A stretch of DNA of 17,081 bases from Crocinitomicaceae bacterium. GTDB taxonomy: Bacteria > Bacteroidota > Bacteroidia > Flavobacteriales_D > Sanyastnellaceae. Location: the NCBI GenBank assembly GCA_020848015.1, contig JADLBA010000096.1, forward strand, positions 1 through 17,081, in the 5' to 3' direction. Positions within the stretch are counted from its first letter, which is position 1; every line of letters begins with the position of its first letter. Positions 7,746-14,196 of this stretch are shown piece by piece. The position numbers and the translations under genes were made by a program. Below the pieces are notes generated by a model that did not search any database, was not told where the DNA came from, and saw only the letters and a program-made list of their open reading frames with translations.

Positions 7746-8714
7746 TCAGGGTGTTTCACAATGTGCTAATTTTTTTTTTCTAATTTCAGCGAGCATAGTG
7801 GATACCAGACTATCGAGGTGATATGAAGGAAGCCATCCCCAGTCACGTCTGGCATAGCTATCATCAATACTGCTTGGCCAAGAGTCTGCCAGCGACTGCC
7901 TGAAGTCGGGGGAATAATCCATTCTAAATCCCACGATATGCTTACTGATTTCTGCGGCAAGCTGAGCAGGAGTGAAACTCATGCCGGCAATATTATAACT
8001 GCTCCGTATCGCGATCTTTTCCGCGGGGGCCCCCATGATAGTGATGGTAGCCCGTATCGCATCTTCCATCATCATCATCGGAAGCATGGTATTAGCGGAC
8101 AGAAAACTGGAGTACCGAGCATTCTCAATAGCGTGGTAAAAAATATCTACTGCGTAATCGGTAGTGCCACCTCCCGGCTCTGAGCGGAAACCAATCAGTC
8201 CCGGGTAGCGGAGACTCCGCACATCCACTCCGAATTTCTGATAATAATATTCACACCACCGCTCTCCTGCAAGTTTGGAAATTCCATATACGGAAGTAGG
8301 CTCCATGATGGTGAACTGAGGTGTACTGTCTTTAGGTGTAGTCGGCCCAAAAACGGCAATCGAACTAGGCCAGAATACTTTTTCAAGTTTCTTTTCTTTC
8401 GCTATCTCGAGGATATTAAAAAGACCGTTCATGTTCAGGTTCCAAGCCTTGTCCGGAAATTTTTCAGAAGTGGCAGATAGCAATGCTGCGAGTTGATAAA
8501 CTTCCGTAATACCGTACTGATCAATGACCGACTCTATTCTTTTCCTGTCAAGGGTGTCAACGATTTCAAAGGGGCCATTTTTCAACTCTTCTGCTACCGG
8601 ATCCCTGAGATCAGAAGCAATCACATTGGATTCTCCGCGCAGTTTACGCAGAGCGATAACGAGCTCGATACCAATCTGACCAGAGGCACCGATAATAAGA
8701 GATTTTCCTTGCAT
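7746..8714 (-). CDS. L-threonine 3-dehydrogenase, SDR (epimerase-like) type
   Basis: The SDR-type enzyme oxidises L-threonine with NAD to 2-amino-3-oxobutanoate, which a ligase then cleaves to glycine and acetyl-CoA. From ATG 8714 the protein has 322 residues, the family's usual length. Near the N-terminus is the nucleotide-binding GASGQIG. The catalytic set is the Ser pair in WPSSIAVFG with YGISK (Tyr143, Lys147 in this numbering). Further signatures shared with characterised threonine dehydrogenases are GERWCEYYY, RYPGLIG and GGGTTDYAVDIFYHA. A GTG 30 bases upstream is in frame, but the -7 promoter box at 8750-8757 would place the transcript start at or just after that GTG, so I reject it. 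A general UDP-sugar epimerase is the alternative, but the GGGTTDYAVD block favours threonine dehydrogenase. No kbl-like ligase gene is in the window. Confidence 0.86.
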   Translation of the reverse strand: MQGKSLIIGASGQIGIELVIALRKLRGESNVIASDLRDPVAEELKNGPFEIVDTLDRKRIESVIDQYGITEVYQLAALLSATSEKFPDKAWNLNMNGLFNILEIAKEKKLEKVFWPSSIAVFGPTTPKDSTPQFTIMEPTSVYGISKLAGERWCEYYYQKFGVDVRSLRYPGLIGFRSEPGGGTTDYAVDIFYHAIENARYSSFLSANTMLPMMMMEDAIRATITIMGAPAEKIAIRSSYNIAGMSFTPAQLAAEISKHIVGFRMDYSPDFRQSLADSWPSSIDDSYARRDWGWLPSYHLDSLVSTMLAEIRKKKLAHCETP

Positions 8715-8749
8715 TATTTTAACTGCGGAATTCGATTCCCGCACTGCTA

Positions 8750-8757
8750 CAAAGATA
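8750..8757 (-). promoter_or_regulatory. Candidate -7 box of the threonine dehydrogenase gene
   Basis: On the minus strand the sequence is TATCTTTG, an exact match to the Bacteroidota -7 consensus TAnnTTTG. The expected transcript start, about 7 bases on, would give a leader of roughly 28 bases before ATG 8714. No clear TTTG -33 element was found at the usual distance. Confidence 0.55.
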
Positions 8758-8894
8758 AAAAGAAGGTTCCGAAAAAATCTATTAGTACCATTTCTAAAGA
8801 AAGTTTATCGGGATGGATTCTTTCCTTACACAAAGCCACCGTCTGTATCGCCATGATTTCAATGTTCTTAATCAAAAAAAATACATTATTAAAA

Positions 8895-8909
8895 CACGTA
8901 TTGCACGTG
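8895..8909. promoter_or_regulatory. 15-bp palindrome, possible operator
   Basis: CACGT and ACGTG flank ATTGC, giving an inverted repeat whose right half is itself the palindrome CACGTG. It lies between two divergent genes, 86 bases before a -7 box of the sigma-factor gene. The half-sites and 15-bp size suit a dimeric regulator, but no specific family is indicated and chance is possible. Confidence 0.3.
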
Positions 8910-8965
8910 AATCCTTCGCTTTGGAGCAATTACATAAACAAAATGAAAGCACAAAGACAATATAA

Positions 8966-9562
8966 ATGCTCAGTATCTATTATGTTTGTCGTTATGGGTT
9001 TCAAACCGGTAAAAGAGAATATCTGCCTGTGCTATTTAGTTTACTGAAATTGGGAGACCGATACGGGGAGTTGTCAATAGATGAATTCCACTCGTTGTTT
9101 TCGGAGTACTATAAACCGATCAGGAATTTCATTTATTTTCGATGTGGTGATACCAATCTTGCAGAAGATATTGCTCAGGATGTATTTGTAAAACTTTGGG
9201 AAACTCGTTTGCGCATTGATAGAAGAACCGTAAAAGCTTACCTTTATACGATAGCACAAAACCTCACCATCAATCAAATCAAGCGTCGTAAGCTGCATTT
9301 TGAGTTTATAAAAAAATCGGGAAATGACCGCGATTTTGATACTCCCGAAAAATTGGCCGAAATTGCTCAATACGAGCAACGGCTCATGGCCGTACTTGAA
9401 CAATTGCCTGCCGGAGGGCGTGAAGTTTTCCTTATGAACCGCCTCGAAGACCTTACCTATAACGAGATTGCTGCGCGGCTAGAACTTTCGGTGAAGGCTG
9501 TAGAGAAAAGAATGAGCAAGGTTTTAAAAATACTTCGTGATAAACTGGGTGTCGAAATATGA
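8966..9562 (+). CDS. RNA polymerase ECF sigma factor, FecI type
   Basis: This sigma-70 family factor of the extracytoplasmic-function group should direct RNA polymerase to the promoters of its own uptake operon when released by the anti-sigma factor. Region 2 covers DEFHSLFSEYYKPIRNFIYF through AEDIAQDVFVKLWETR and the NLTINQIKRRK stretch. Region 4 covers LEQLPAGGREVF and the helix-turn-helix LTYNEIAARLELSVKAVEKRMSK up to LRDKLGVEI. The longest frame starts at ATG 8966 (198 residues), but the first ~35 residues look unlike sigma factors. A TATGTTTG box at 8981-8988 lies inside that stretch. TTG 9071 (SIDEFHSLF, about 163 residues) or TTG 9050 would give the usual N-terminus, so the true start is uncertain. 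The 3' end overlaps the receptor gene. Confidence 0.93.
   Translation: MLSIYYVCRYGFQTGKREYLPVLFSLLKLGDRYGELSIDEFHSLFSEYYKPIRNFIYFRCGDTNLAEDIAQDVFVKLWETRLRIDRRTVKAYLYTIAQNLTINQIKRRKLHFEFIKKSGNDRDFDTPEKLAEIAQYEQRLMAVLEQLPAGGREVFLMNRLEDLTYNEIAARLELSVKAVEKRMSKVLKILRDKLGVEI
8981..8988 (+). promoter_or_regulatory. Candidate -7 box of the sigma-factor operon
   Basis: TATGTTTG exactly matches TAnnTTTG. It lies within the longest possible sigma-factor frame. If used, transcription would begin near 8995 and the sigma factor must start downstream, at TTG 9050 or TTG 9071. No good -33 element was seen. Confidence 0.4.
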
Positions 9563-12215
9563 ATGGAACTGCCTGTGCAAAGTGTTGCCAGCATTGGGGT
9601 TTTTAGTCTCTTTCCTCACTTCGCCTGCGCAAAATAACGAGTTGCGTATTACAGAGAAATACAACAATGTTCCATTATCCCTGATACTAAAAGACCTGCA
9701 TAAAAAGTATGATGTAAATATTTCTTACGACAGTAATAACCTCCCACAGGACAGTTGCAGTGCCGTATTCGAGTCTGCTACTTTGGAGACCGTTCTGGCA
9801 CATATCCTTACCCCATCAAAACTAACTTGGCGATTTATCGGGAACACAGTCGTTATTTTTCCCCAAGATATCCCCACACAAAAATCTGACTCAATAAAGG
9901 CTATGAAATTTTCATGGCGCGGATGTGTACGCGATGCTGAGACTGGCGAACCTCTTCCTTATGCTCTGATAAGGATCGGAGGGACATTGCGAAACACCAC
10001 CACTGACAATCTGGGGCAATTTGAACTCTCTTCCATAACTTCAGACACCTGTGTAGCATTCATAAACTATATCGGATATGAAGAAAAAAAAGTTGCTGTG
10101 AGATATACTGGAGCAGGAATCAAAAGGCAGTGCATTGATCTTGTTCCACTAAATACACTTTTACCTGTCGCAGAAGTGGTTGAAAGAGGAGGCTCGACAC
10201 TACAAACCGATGAAAGCCCCGGACTTTCTACTATAATTCCGTCTGACATCAGCACCACTGCTTCAAACGGGGAGCAAGACCTAATGAAAACCGCACAATT
10301 TTTACCTGGAGTTTCGGCTACCAATGAAAACAGTGGAGGTCTTATTATAAGAGGAAGTGATATTGACCAGACACTGATTCTATTCGATGATTTTACAATC
10401 TATCATCTCGATCACTTCTACGGCGTTTTCAGCGCCATCAATACGAAGGCGGTCAGGAACATGAGGATACACAAGAGCGGTATGGAGGCTAGATACGGTG
10501 GCCGAATAGCGGGAATTGCTGAGATAACCGGTAAAGAAGGAAACCATTATCACCGCTCTGCACAAGTAGATATTGGCCCTCTCAGCAGCAATATTTTTAT
10601 CGAATCTCCTGTTGGCTATAGCGAAAAAGCCTCTGTTATGATTGCTGCCCGCCGTTCCTATACGGATATCTTTCCAAGTTTTACCTACAAGAAACAGTTT
10701 AACACCGTCTATGCTGCAAGTATCCTTACTGACCCGGATGAAGACAACGATGAATTTAGTAAGTCCGAGATACCGGAATTTTATTATGGGGATCTTACTG
10801 GTAAAATTACAGTAAGACCTTCCGCCAAAGATGTTGTACAACTCAGCGGATATGCCGGAATAGACAATCTTTCGCTCTCCTATACCAGCTTCCTGAATAA
10901 CCGCAGAATCGAATCTTCCTATAATGACTACAACAAATGGGGAAATAGGGGGGCGGGAACCAGATGGACACATGAATATTCTCCTCTCTGGAAATCCCTG
11001 CTGACTGTGGGTTGGAGTCAATACGAGAGCAATCTGTTTGCTCAGGATACCGTTACAGACCATTTACTTCAGGTTTCAGAAACATTATTCCGGAATAATT
11101 CTCAAAAGCTCAGCGATTTCACCAGCAGGGCAGAGCTTTCTTTCTCAGGCGAAAGCAGCCCATTTGTTTTCGGAATGCAATCAACTGTTATTTCTATTCA
11201 CAAAAGAGAACAGTCGCCTAATAATATAGCCTTTGAAAAAAAATTTGGTAGTATTTATTCCGGTTATGCACAAAAAACGATTTCTATTAGAAAACTTGTA
11301 TTAACACCAGGTGTCCGGATGAATTATTTCACGGTAACTAAAAAATCTTATCCAGAACTAAGACTCAACGGGATACTAAAGTTGAGTAACACAATTGCAA
11401 TAAAGTCTTCCGCCGGAAGGGTTCACCAGTTTATTCACAGGGTAAAGCAGCAAAGTCTCTACCTCAACAACCCTGATCAGTGGGAACTGAGCGCCGAAAA
11501 TACGATTCCAGTGCTTCAGTCAGATCAATTGTCATTGGGTATGCGGTGGAATAAAAATCAATGGACCCTTGATGCAGAAGCATACCTGAAATTCAACCGC
11601 GGAAGTTTCGAATACCTCGGCCCATATACCGGTAAATCAGACATTGCCATCGCTCCGGATAATATCCTCAAGGGGCGGGGAAAAGCGCAGGGTATAGACC
11701 TGTTTCTACAGAAGGAATGGGCCTTACAAACTTGCTGGCTGAGCTATTCTTTAATGAAGGCATACAATGATTTTGACTCCGGTGAAGAGTTGCGCATTGC
11801 GGAGTTGTTTGACCAGCGCCACGAGATTAAAACAGGCTACCAGAAAAAATTTAAACACTGGAATGTGGGAGTTACCTGGTACTACGGAACAGGTCGCCCC
11901 TATACTCCCTACCTCGGATCTTACGATATCCATTTGATTTCCGGATACACTGTCTCCGTTCCGGTTTTTGGAAACCTAAACAGTGGCCGCCTTCCTTCTT
12001 ATCACCGGTTGGATATATCCGGAGGATACCGATTCAGATGGTTGGGTGCTGACATAAGAATAAACTTTTCTATCTTTAATACCTATAATCATACAAACGT
12101 GCGCGATATACAATATCTCGCCTTTACAGATTCCGATAACGATATTGCTATTGTGCAGAGAAACATCCTTATGCAGGGATTTTTACCATCCTTTAATCTT
12201 TCTATCAAGCTATGA
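9537..12215 (+). CDS. TonB-dependent outer-membrane receptor with STN signalling domain
   Basis: An outer-membrane transporter and signal transducer. Order of parts over 892 residues: a hydrophobic signal peptide around 15-31 (VLPALGFLVSFLTSPAQ); an STN domain about 35-110, the periplasmic module that touches FecR; a carboxypeptidase-regulatory-like beta-sandwich about 125-190 (WRGCVRDAETGEPLPYALI, then NYIGYEE); a plug about 225-335 (MKTAQFLPGV, GLIIRGSD, RYGGRIAGIAEI); and a 22-strand-type beta barrel to the C-terminus, ending in FNLSIKL. The annotated start is GTG 9537; GTG 9549 would leave a more typical signal peptide. Either way the gene overlaps the sigma-factor end (26 or 14 bases), which suggests translational coupling. 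The substrate is not readable: STN plus FecR partners often mean iron or glycan uptake, but the DUF4249-like partner is not specific. No SusD-type protein is present. Confidence 0.95.
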   Translation: MINWVSKYEWNCLCKVLPALGFLVSFLTSPAQNNELRITEKYNNVPLSLILKDLHKKYDVNISYDSNNLPQDSCSAVFESATLETVLAHILTPSKLTWRFIGNTVVIFPQDIPTQKSDSIKAMKFSWRGCVRDAETGEPLPYALIRIGGTLRNTTTDNLGQFELSSITSDTCVAFINYIGYEEKKVAVRYTGAGIKRQCIDLVPLNTLLPVAEVVERGGSTLQTDESPGLSTIIPSDISTTASNGEQDLMKTAQFLPGVSATNENSGGLIIRGSDIDQTLILFDDFTIYHLDHFYGVFSAINTKAVRNMRIHKSGMEARYGGRIAGIAEITGKEGNHYHRSAQVDIGPLSSNIFIESPVGYSEKASVMIAARRSYTDIFPSFTYKKQFNTVYAASILTDPDEDNDEFSKSEIPEFYYGDLTGKITVRPSAKDVVQLSGYAGIDNLSLSYTSFLNNRRIESSYNDYNKWGNRGAGTRWTHEYSPLWKSLLTVGWSQYESNLFAQDTVTDHLLQVSETLFRNNSQKLSDFTSRAELSFSGESSPFVFGMQSTVISIHKREQSPNNIAFEKKFGSIYSGYAQKTISIRKLVLTPGVRMNYFTVTKKSYPELRLNGILKLSNTIAIKSSAGRVHQFIHRVKQQSLYLNNPDQWELSAENTIPVLQSDQLSLGMRWNKNQWTLDAEAYLKFNRGSFEYLGPYTGKSDIAIAPDNILKGRGKAQGIDLFLQKEWALQTCWLSYSLMKAYNDFDSGEELRIAELFDQRHEIKTGYQKKFKHWNVGVTWYYGTGRPYTPYLGSYDIHLISGYTVSVPVFGNLNSGRLPSYHRLDISGGYRFRWLGADIRINFSIFNTYNHTNVRDIQYLAFTDSDNDIAIVQRNILMQGFLPSFNLSIKL

Positions 12216-12988
12216 AATTTCATCTTGCTCATTGCTCTGCATTACTCCTCTTGTTACTATCCGCCTGTATTAAGGACGATCCGGAGAGCCTGCGCAAGGA
12301 TACACTCATATTGACCGGTATAATGGAAGCCGGGAAGCCTGCCGGAGCAATAGAGATATTTACACTGAATAATGACGGAGTTGGAATTTTACCTGTCAGC
12401 AACGCTGATGTCTCCATTATGGGCAATGGAGAAACAAGCATTCTGGAATGGAATGGTCATAATTATGAAAATTCATCATCAGACATGATCATTTTGGAAG
12501 AAACAAACTATTCTGTGGAAGTTCGATCGGGAGATCATTTCCTCAGCGGAAATACACGGATACCACCGGCTATTCAACTCATCAGCGCCACAGACACTAT
12601 CATCACCGTAGATTCTGAATCAGATGGCACTACTGTATTTACAGCTTCTTGGAACCAAACAGATGGCTTCGAATATTTTTTTGAATTGATCTGTGATGAG
12701 GCCGTGCCTGAAGTAATTCCCTTTCCGGTAACATCAGGAAATTTTCAGAAACGGTTCAAAGGGCCTACCGCTAATAGCGGTCTTTTCCTGTTGGATACAG
12801 ATTTTTCATATTATGGGCAGCATCGTCTGCTCATTCACCGTGTACCCGTCTTTTATAGCAACTTTTACTTTTTTAACCCCGCAGGGACAAGAGGATACCT
12901 CCAAGCCGGCTACGATAATATCAATGGTGGCCGGGGTTGTTTTGCCGGAATGACCACCCGTGTAATACACCTCGAAATAAACCCATAA
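12212..12988 (+). CDS. DUF4249-like outer-membrane lipoprotein
   Basis: The start ATG overlaps the receptor stop by four bases (ATGA), a strong sign of coupled translation. The 258 residues begin with a lipoprotein signal: MKFHLAHCSA, six Leu, then the lipobox LSAC with Cys19, followed by acidic residues. The mature part is beta-rich: a carboxypeptidase-like start (TLILTGIMEAGKPAG, VSNADVSIMG), then a segment rich in aromatic residues. It ends with GYLQAGYDNINGGRGCFAG, which resembles the closing motif of DUF4249 proteins. That family is regularly encoded directly after TonB-dependent receptors in Bacteroidota and is presumed to be a surface-exposed partner for ligand capture. Assignment to DUF4249 is from pattern memory and position; partnership with the receptor is well supported by the overlap. 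Confidence 0.8.
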   Translation: MKFHLAHCSALLLLLLSACIKDDPESLRKDTLILTGIMEAGKPAGAIEIFTLNNDGVGILPVSNADVSIMGNGETSILEWNGHNYENSSSDMIILEETNYSVEVRSGDHFLSGNTRIPPAIQLISATDTIITVDSESDGTTVFTASWNQTDGFEYFFELICDEAVPEVIPFPVTSGNFQKRFKGPTANSGLFLLDTDFSYYGQHRLLIHRVPVFYSNFYFFNPAGTRGYLQAGYDNINGGRGCFAGMTTRVIHLEINP

Positions 12989-13040
12989 GAACTTTTTTGC
13001 AATAACGGGTAGGGTACTTATTGATTGATATGTAAAGCAA

Positions 13041-13889
13041 ATGAATCATTCAAAAAATCAGTTGACATCAAAAGACAAATACAGAAAAATACTTGCATCA
13101 TGGGAGGTTCCATTTTCAAAAACCAGCGAGGAGTCCTGGAATGAAGTGTCTTCGCGCCTGGCTAACCTTCCGGCCACAACCAAGATATATAGAATACAAA
13201 AATTAGTTTGGGGGTCGGCTGCTGCTGCTGCTGTAATAGCAGGATTTATTTTTTTTCTCTACCATACCAAGAATGAAACTGTCGGTATTACTGCCTTAAA
13301 CGGAGAAATAAAAGAAACAATCCTGCCGGATGGTTCAAAGAGTGTGCTGAATGCATCCACAACCATTGTTTATGACACCGACTGGTCTGAAGAAAGAAGC
13401 GTGTCCCTCGAAGGAGAAGCTTTTTTCGAAGTGAAAAAGGGATCCACTTTTACAGTGAAAACAAAATTTGGCTCATTAGAAGTTTTATGAACTTCTTTTA
13501 ATGTTTTTGCAAGACCAGAAAAGTTTGAAGTTCAATGCATAACAGGGAAAGTTCGGGTAAAGTCCGGTACGAGGGAACTGGTTATTGAACCGGGTGAATC
13601 AGCAAAACTATTGACAGGTAACCTTTTTGAGAGTACCTTTGACACCGATAAAGCCAATTGGCAGACCGGATCATTAGTTTACGACAACGAACCACTTGTC
13701 AATGTTTTTAAGGAACTGGAACGCCGGTTCAACATTGTTGTTCAAACTGTAAATATTTCTGACAGAAAGTTTACAGGAAACATCAATGGCAGAGATCTTC
13801 ACGAAGCACTGGAGGTTTTATGTTTAGCGATGGAGATGAATTATGAAGTACACCAGGATAAAACAGTGATTATCAGCAACAAAAGATAG
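13041..13889 (+). pseudogene. FecR-type anti-sigma factor interrupted by an in-frame TGA
   Basis: The intact frame would encode 282 residues: a cytoplasmic sigma-binding part (1-54), one membrane helix about 55-74 (LVWGSAAAAAVIAGFIFFLY), a periplasmic FecR domain (82 to about 185, with LPDGSKSVLNAST and GEAFFEV) and a C-terminal DUF4974-like domain that should contact the receptor's STN domain. Codon 150 (13488-13490) is TGA. It falls in EVL-stop-TSFNVFA, where family members have Gly (VLGTSFNV), so one G-to-T change of GGA explains it. Codons 151-282 remain open in the same frame, ending at a normal stop. The product as read is 149 residues, keeping the cytoplasmic part and helix but losing half the FecR domain and all of the receptor-facing domain. 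A recent nonsense mutation or a base-call error are both possible. The gene lies last in the operon, an unusual place for fecR. Confidence 0.9.
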
Positions 13890-13962
13890 AAGCAGTTGTT
13901 AATGTCTGTTAACTATCGAAGGGGATGCAACATTTTAGGCATTTTTTTTGTTCTAAGAATCA

Positions 13963-14055
13963 GTGCCCAAAGGGGATAAAAGAAATTAAGCGGCAAGTGC
14001 GAAACTTGCACATAAAGAGTAAGTTACAATCAGTGAAGTGTCCGTTCTTGGGCAC
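13963..14055 (+). ncRNA. Candidate structured RNA in the fecR-queA gap
   Basis: This non-coding stretch folds on paper as a single arm. A perfect 8-bp closing stem joins GTGCCCAA (13963-13970) and TTGGGCAC (14048-14055). After a small internal loop a 4-bp stem joins GGAT (13974-13977) and GTCC (14040-14043). A large A-rich bubble follows, then an apical hairpin GCAAGT-GCGAA-ACTTGC (13993-14009). Closing stem, open bubble and apical stem is the general plan of 6S RNA, and a Bacteroidota-specific 6S-like class exists, but I cannot match its consensus from memory. A strong terminator 38 bases later would end a transcript of about 160 bases. No clean TAnnTTTG box precedes it, so it may instead be the 3' UTR of the receptor operon. 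The terminator makes it unlikely to be part of the queA leader. Confidence 0.45.
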
Positions 14056-14090
14056 ATCAGATAGTATAGTTAGTTTTAGTTAAGGTTTAG

Positions 14091-14125
14091 AGCAGCCCCG
14101 GAAAACGTTCCGGGGTTGTTTTTTT
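14091..14125 (+). terminator. Strong rho-independent terminator before queA
   Basis: An 11-bp stem joins CAGCCCCGGAA (14093-14103) and TTCCGGGGTTG (14108-14118), with one wobble and an AACG tetraloop, followed by seven T residues. It is 200 bases past the fecR stop and 72 before queA, closing either the operon transcript or the separate small RNA proposed just upstream. Confidence 0.92.
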
Positions 14126-14163
14126 ATACCTGTTTTCAAATTTCCTTCCTACTCTAATCGTCA

Positions 14164-14190
14164 TTTGGTGCCATTCGCTTCTTAGTTTCG
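14164..14190 (+). promoter_or_regulatory. Candidate queA promoter
   Basis: TTTG at 14164-14167 and TAGTTTCG at 14183-14190 resemble the Bacteroidota -33/-7 pair (one mismatch from TAnnTTTG), although the spacing is slightly short. The inferred transcript start lies directly at the queA ATG, implying a very short or absent leader, so an upstream riboswitch is unlikely. Confidence 0.35.
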
Positions 14191-14196
14191 CGCCGG

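Noticed and set aside
8493..9047. Plus-strand open frame across the threonine dehydrogenase start and the promoter gap
   Set aside because: Its first half is antisense to a well-supported gene, and its composition is not protein-like.
10380..11063. 227-codon open frame on the minus strand opposite the TonB-dependent receptor
   Set aside because: It mirrors the plug and first barrel strands, and its translation lacks any domain signature.
7746..12215. A polysaccharide utilisation locus centred on the receptor
   Set aside because: There is no SusD-like gene and no glycoside hydrolase or other carbohydrate enzyme; a DUF4249-like lipoprotein takes the partner position.
13488..13490. TGA read as glycine (code 25) or as selenocysteine
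   Set aside because: ftsZ, nbaC, the threonine dehydrogenase and queA end at TGA in ordinary positions, Gly is encoded by GGN throughout, and the residue expected here is Gly, not Cys.
13611..13889. The second half of fecR as a separate 92-codon gene starting at TTG 13611
   Set aside because: It is in the same frame as the first half, the sequence between them is recognisable FecR domain without an own start, and the TTG codes a normal Leu inside that domain.
13890..14140. tmRNA, SRP RNA or tRNA in the fecR-queA gap
   Set aside because: There is no CCA-ending acceptor arm, no TPsiC-like GGTTCGAATCC and no GGAAGCAGCC-type SRP loop.
13890..14196. PreQ1 riboswitch controlling queA
   Set aside because: No preQ1-type aptamer (small stem with an A-rich tail forming a pseudoknot) was seen, a strong terminator separates the structured region from queA, and the likely queA promoter lies downstream of it.
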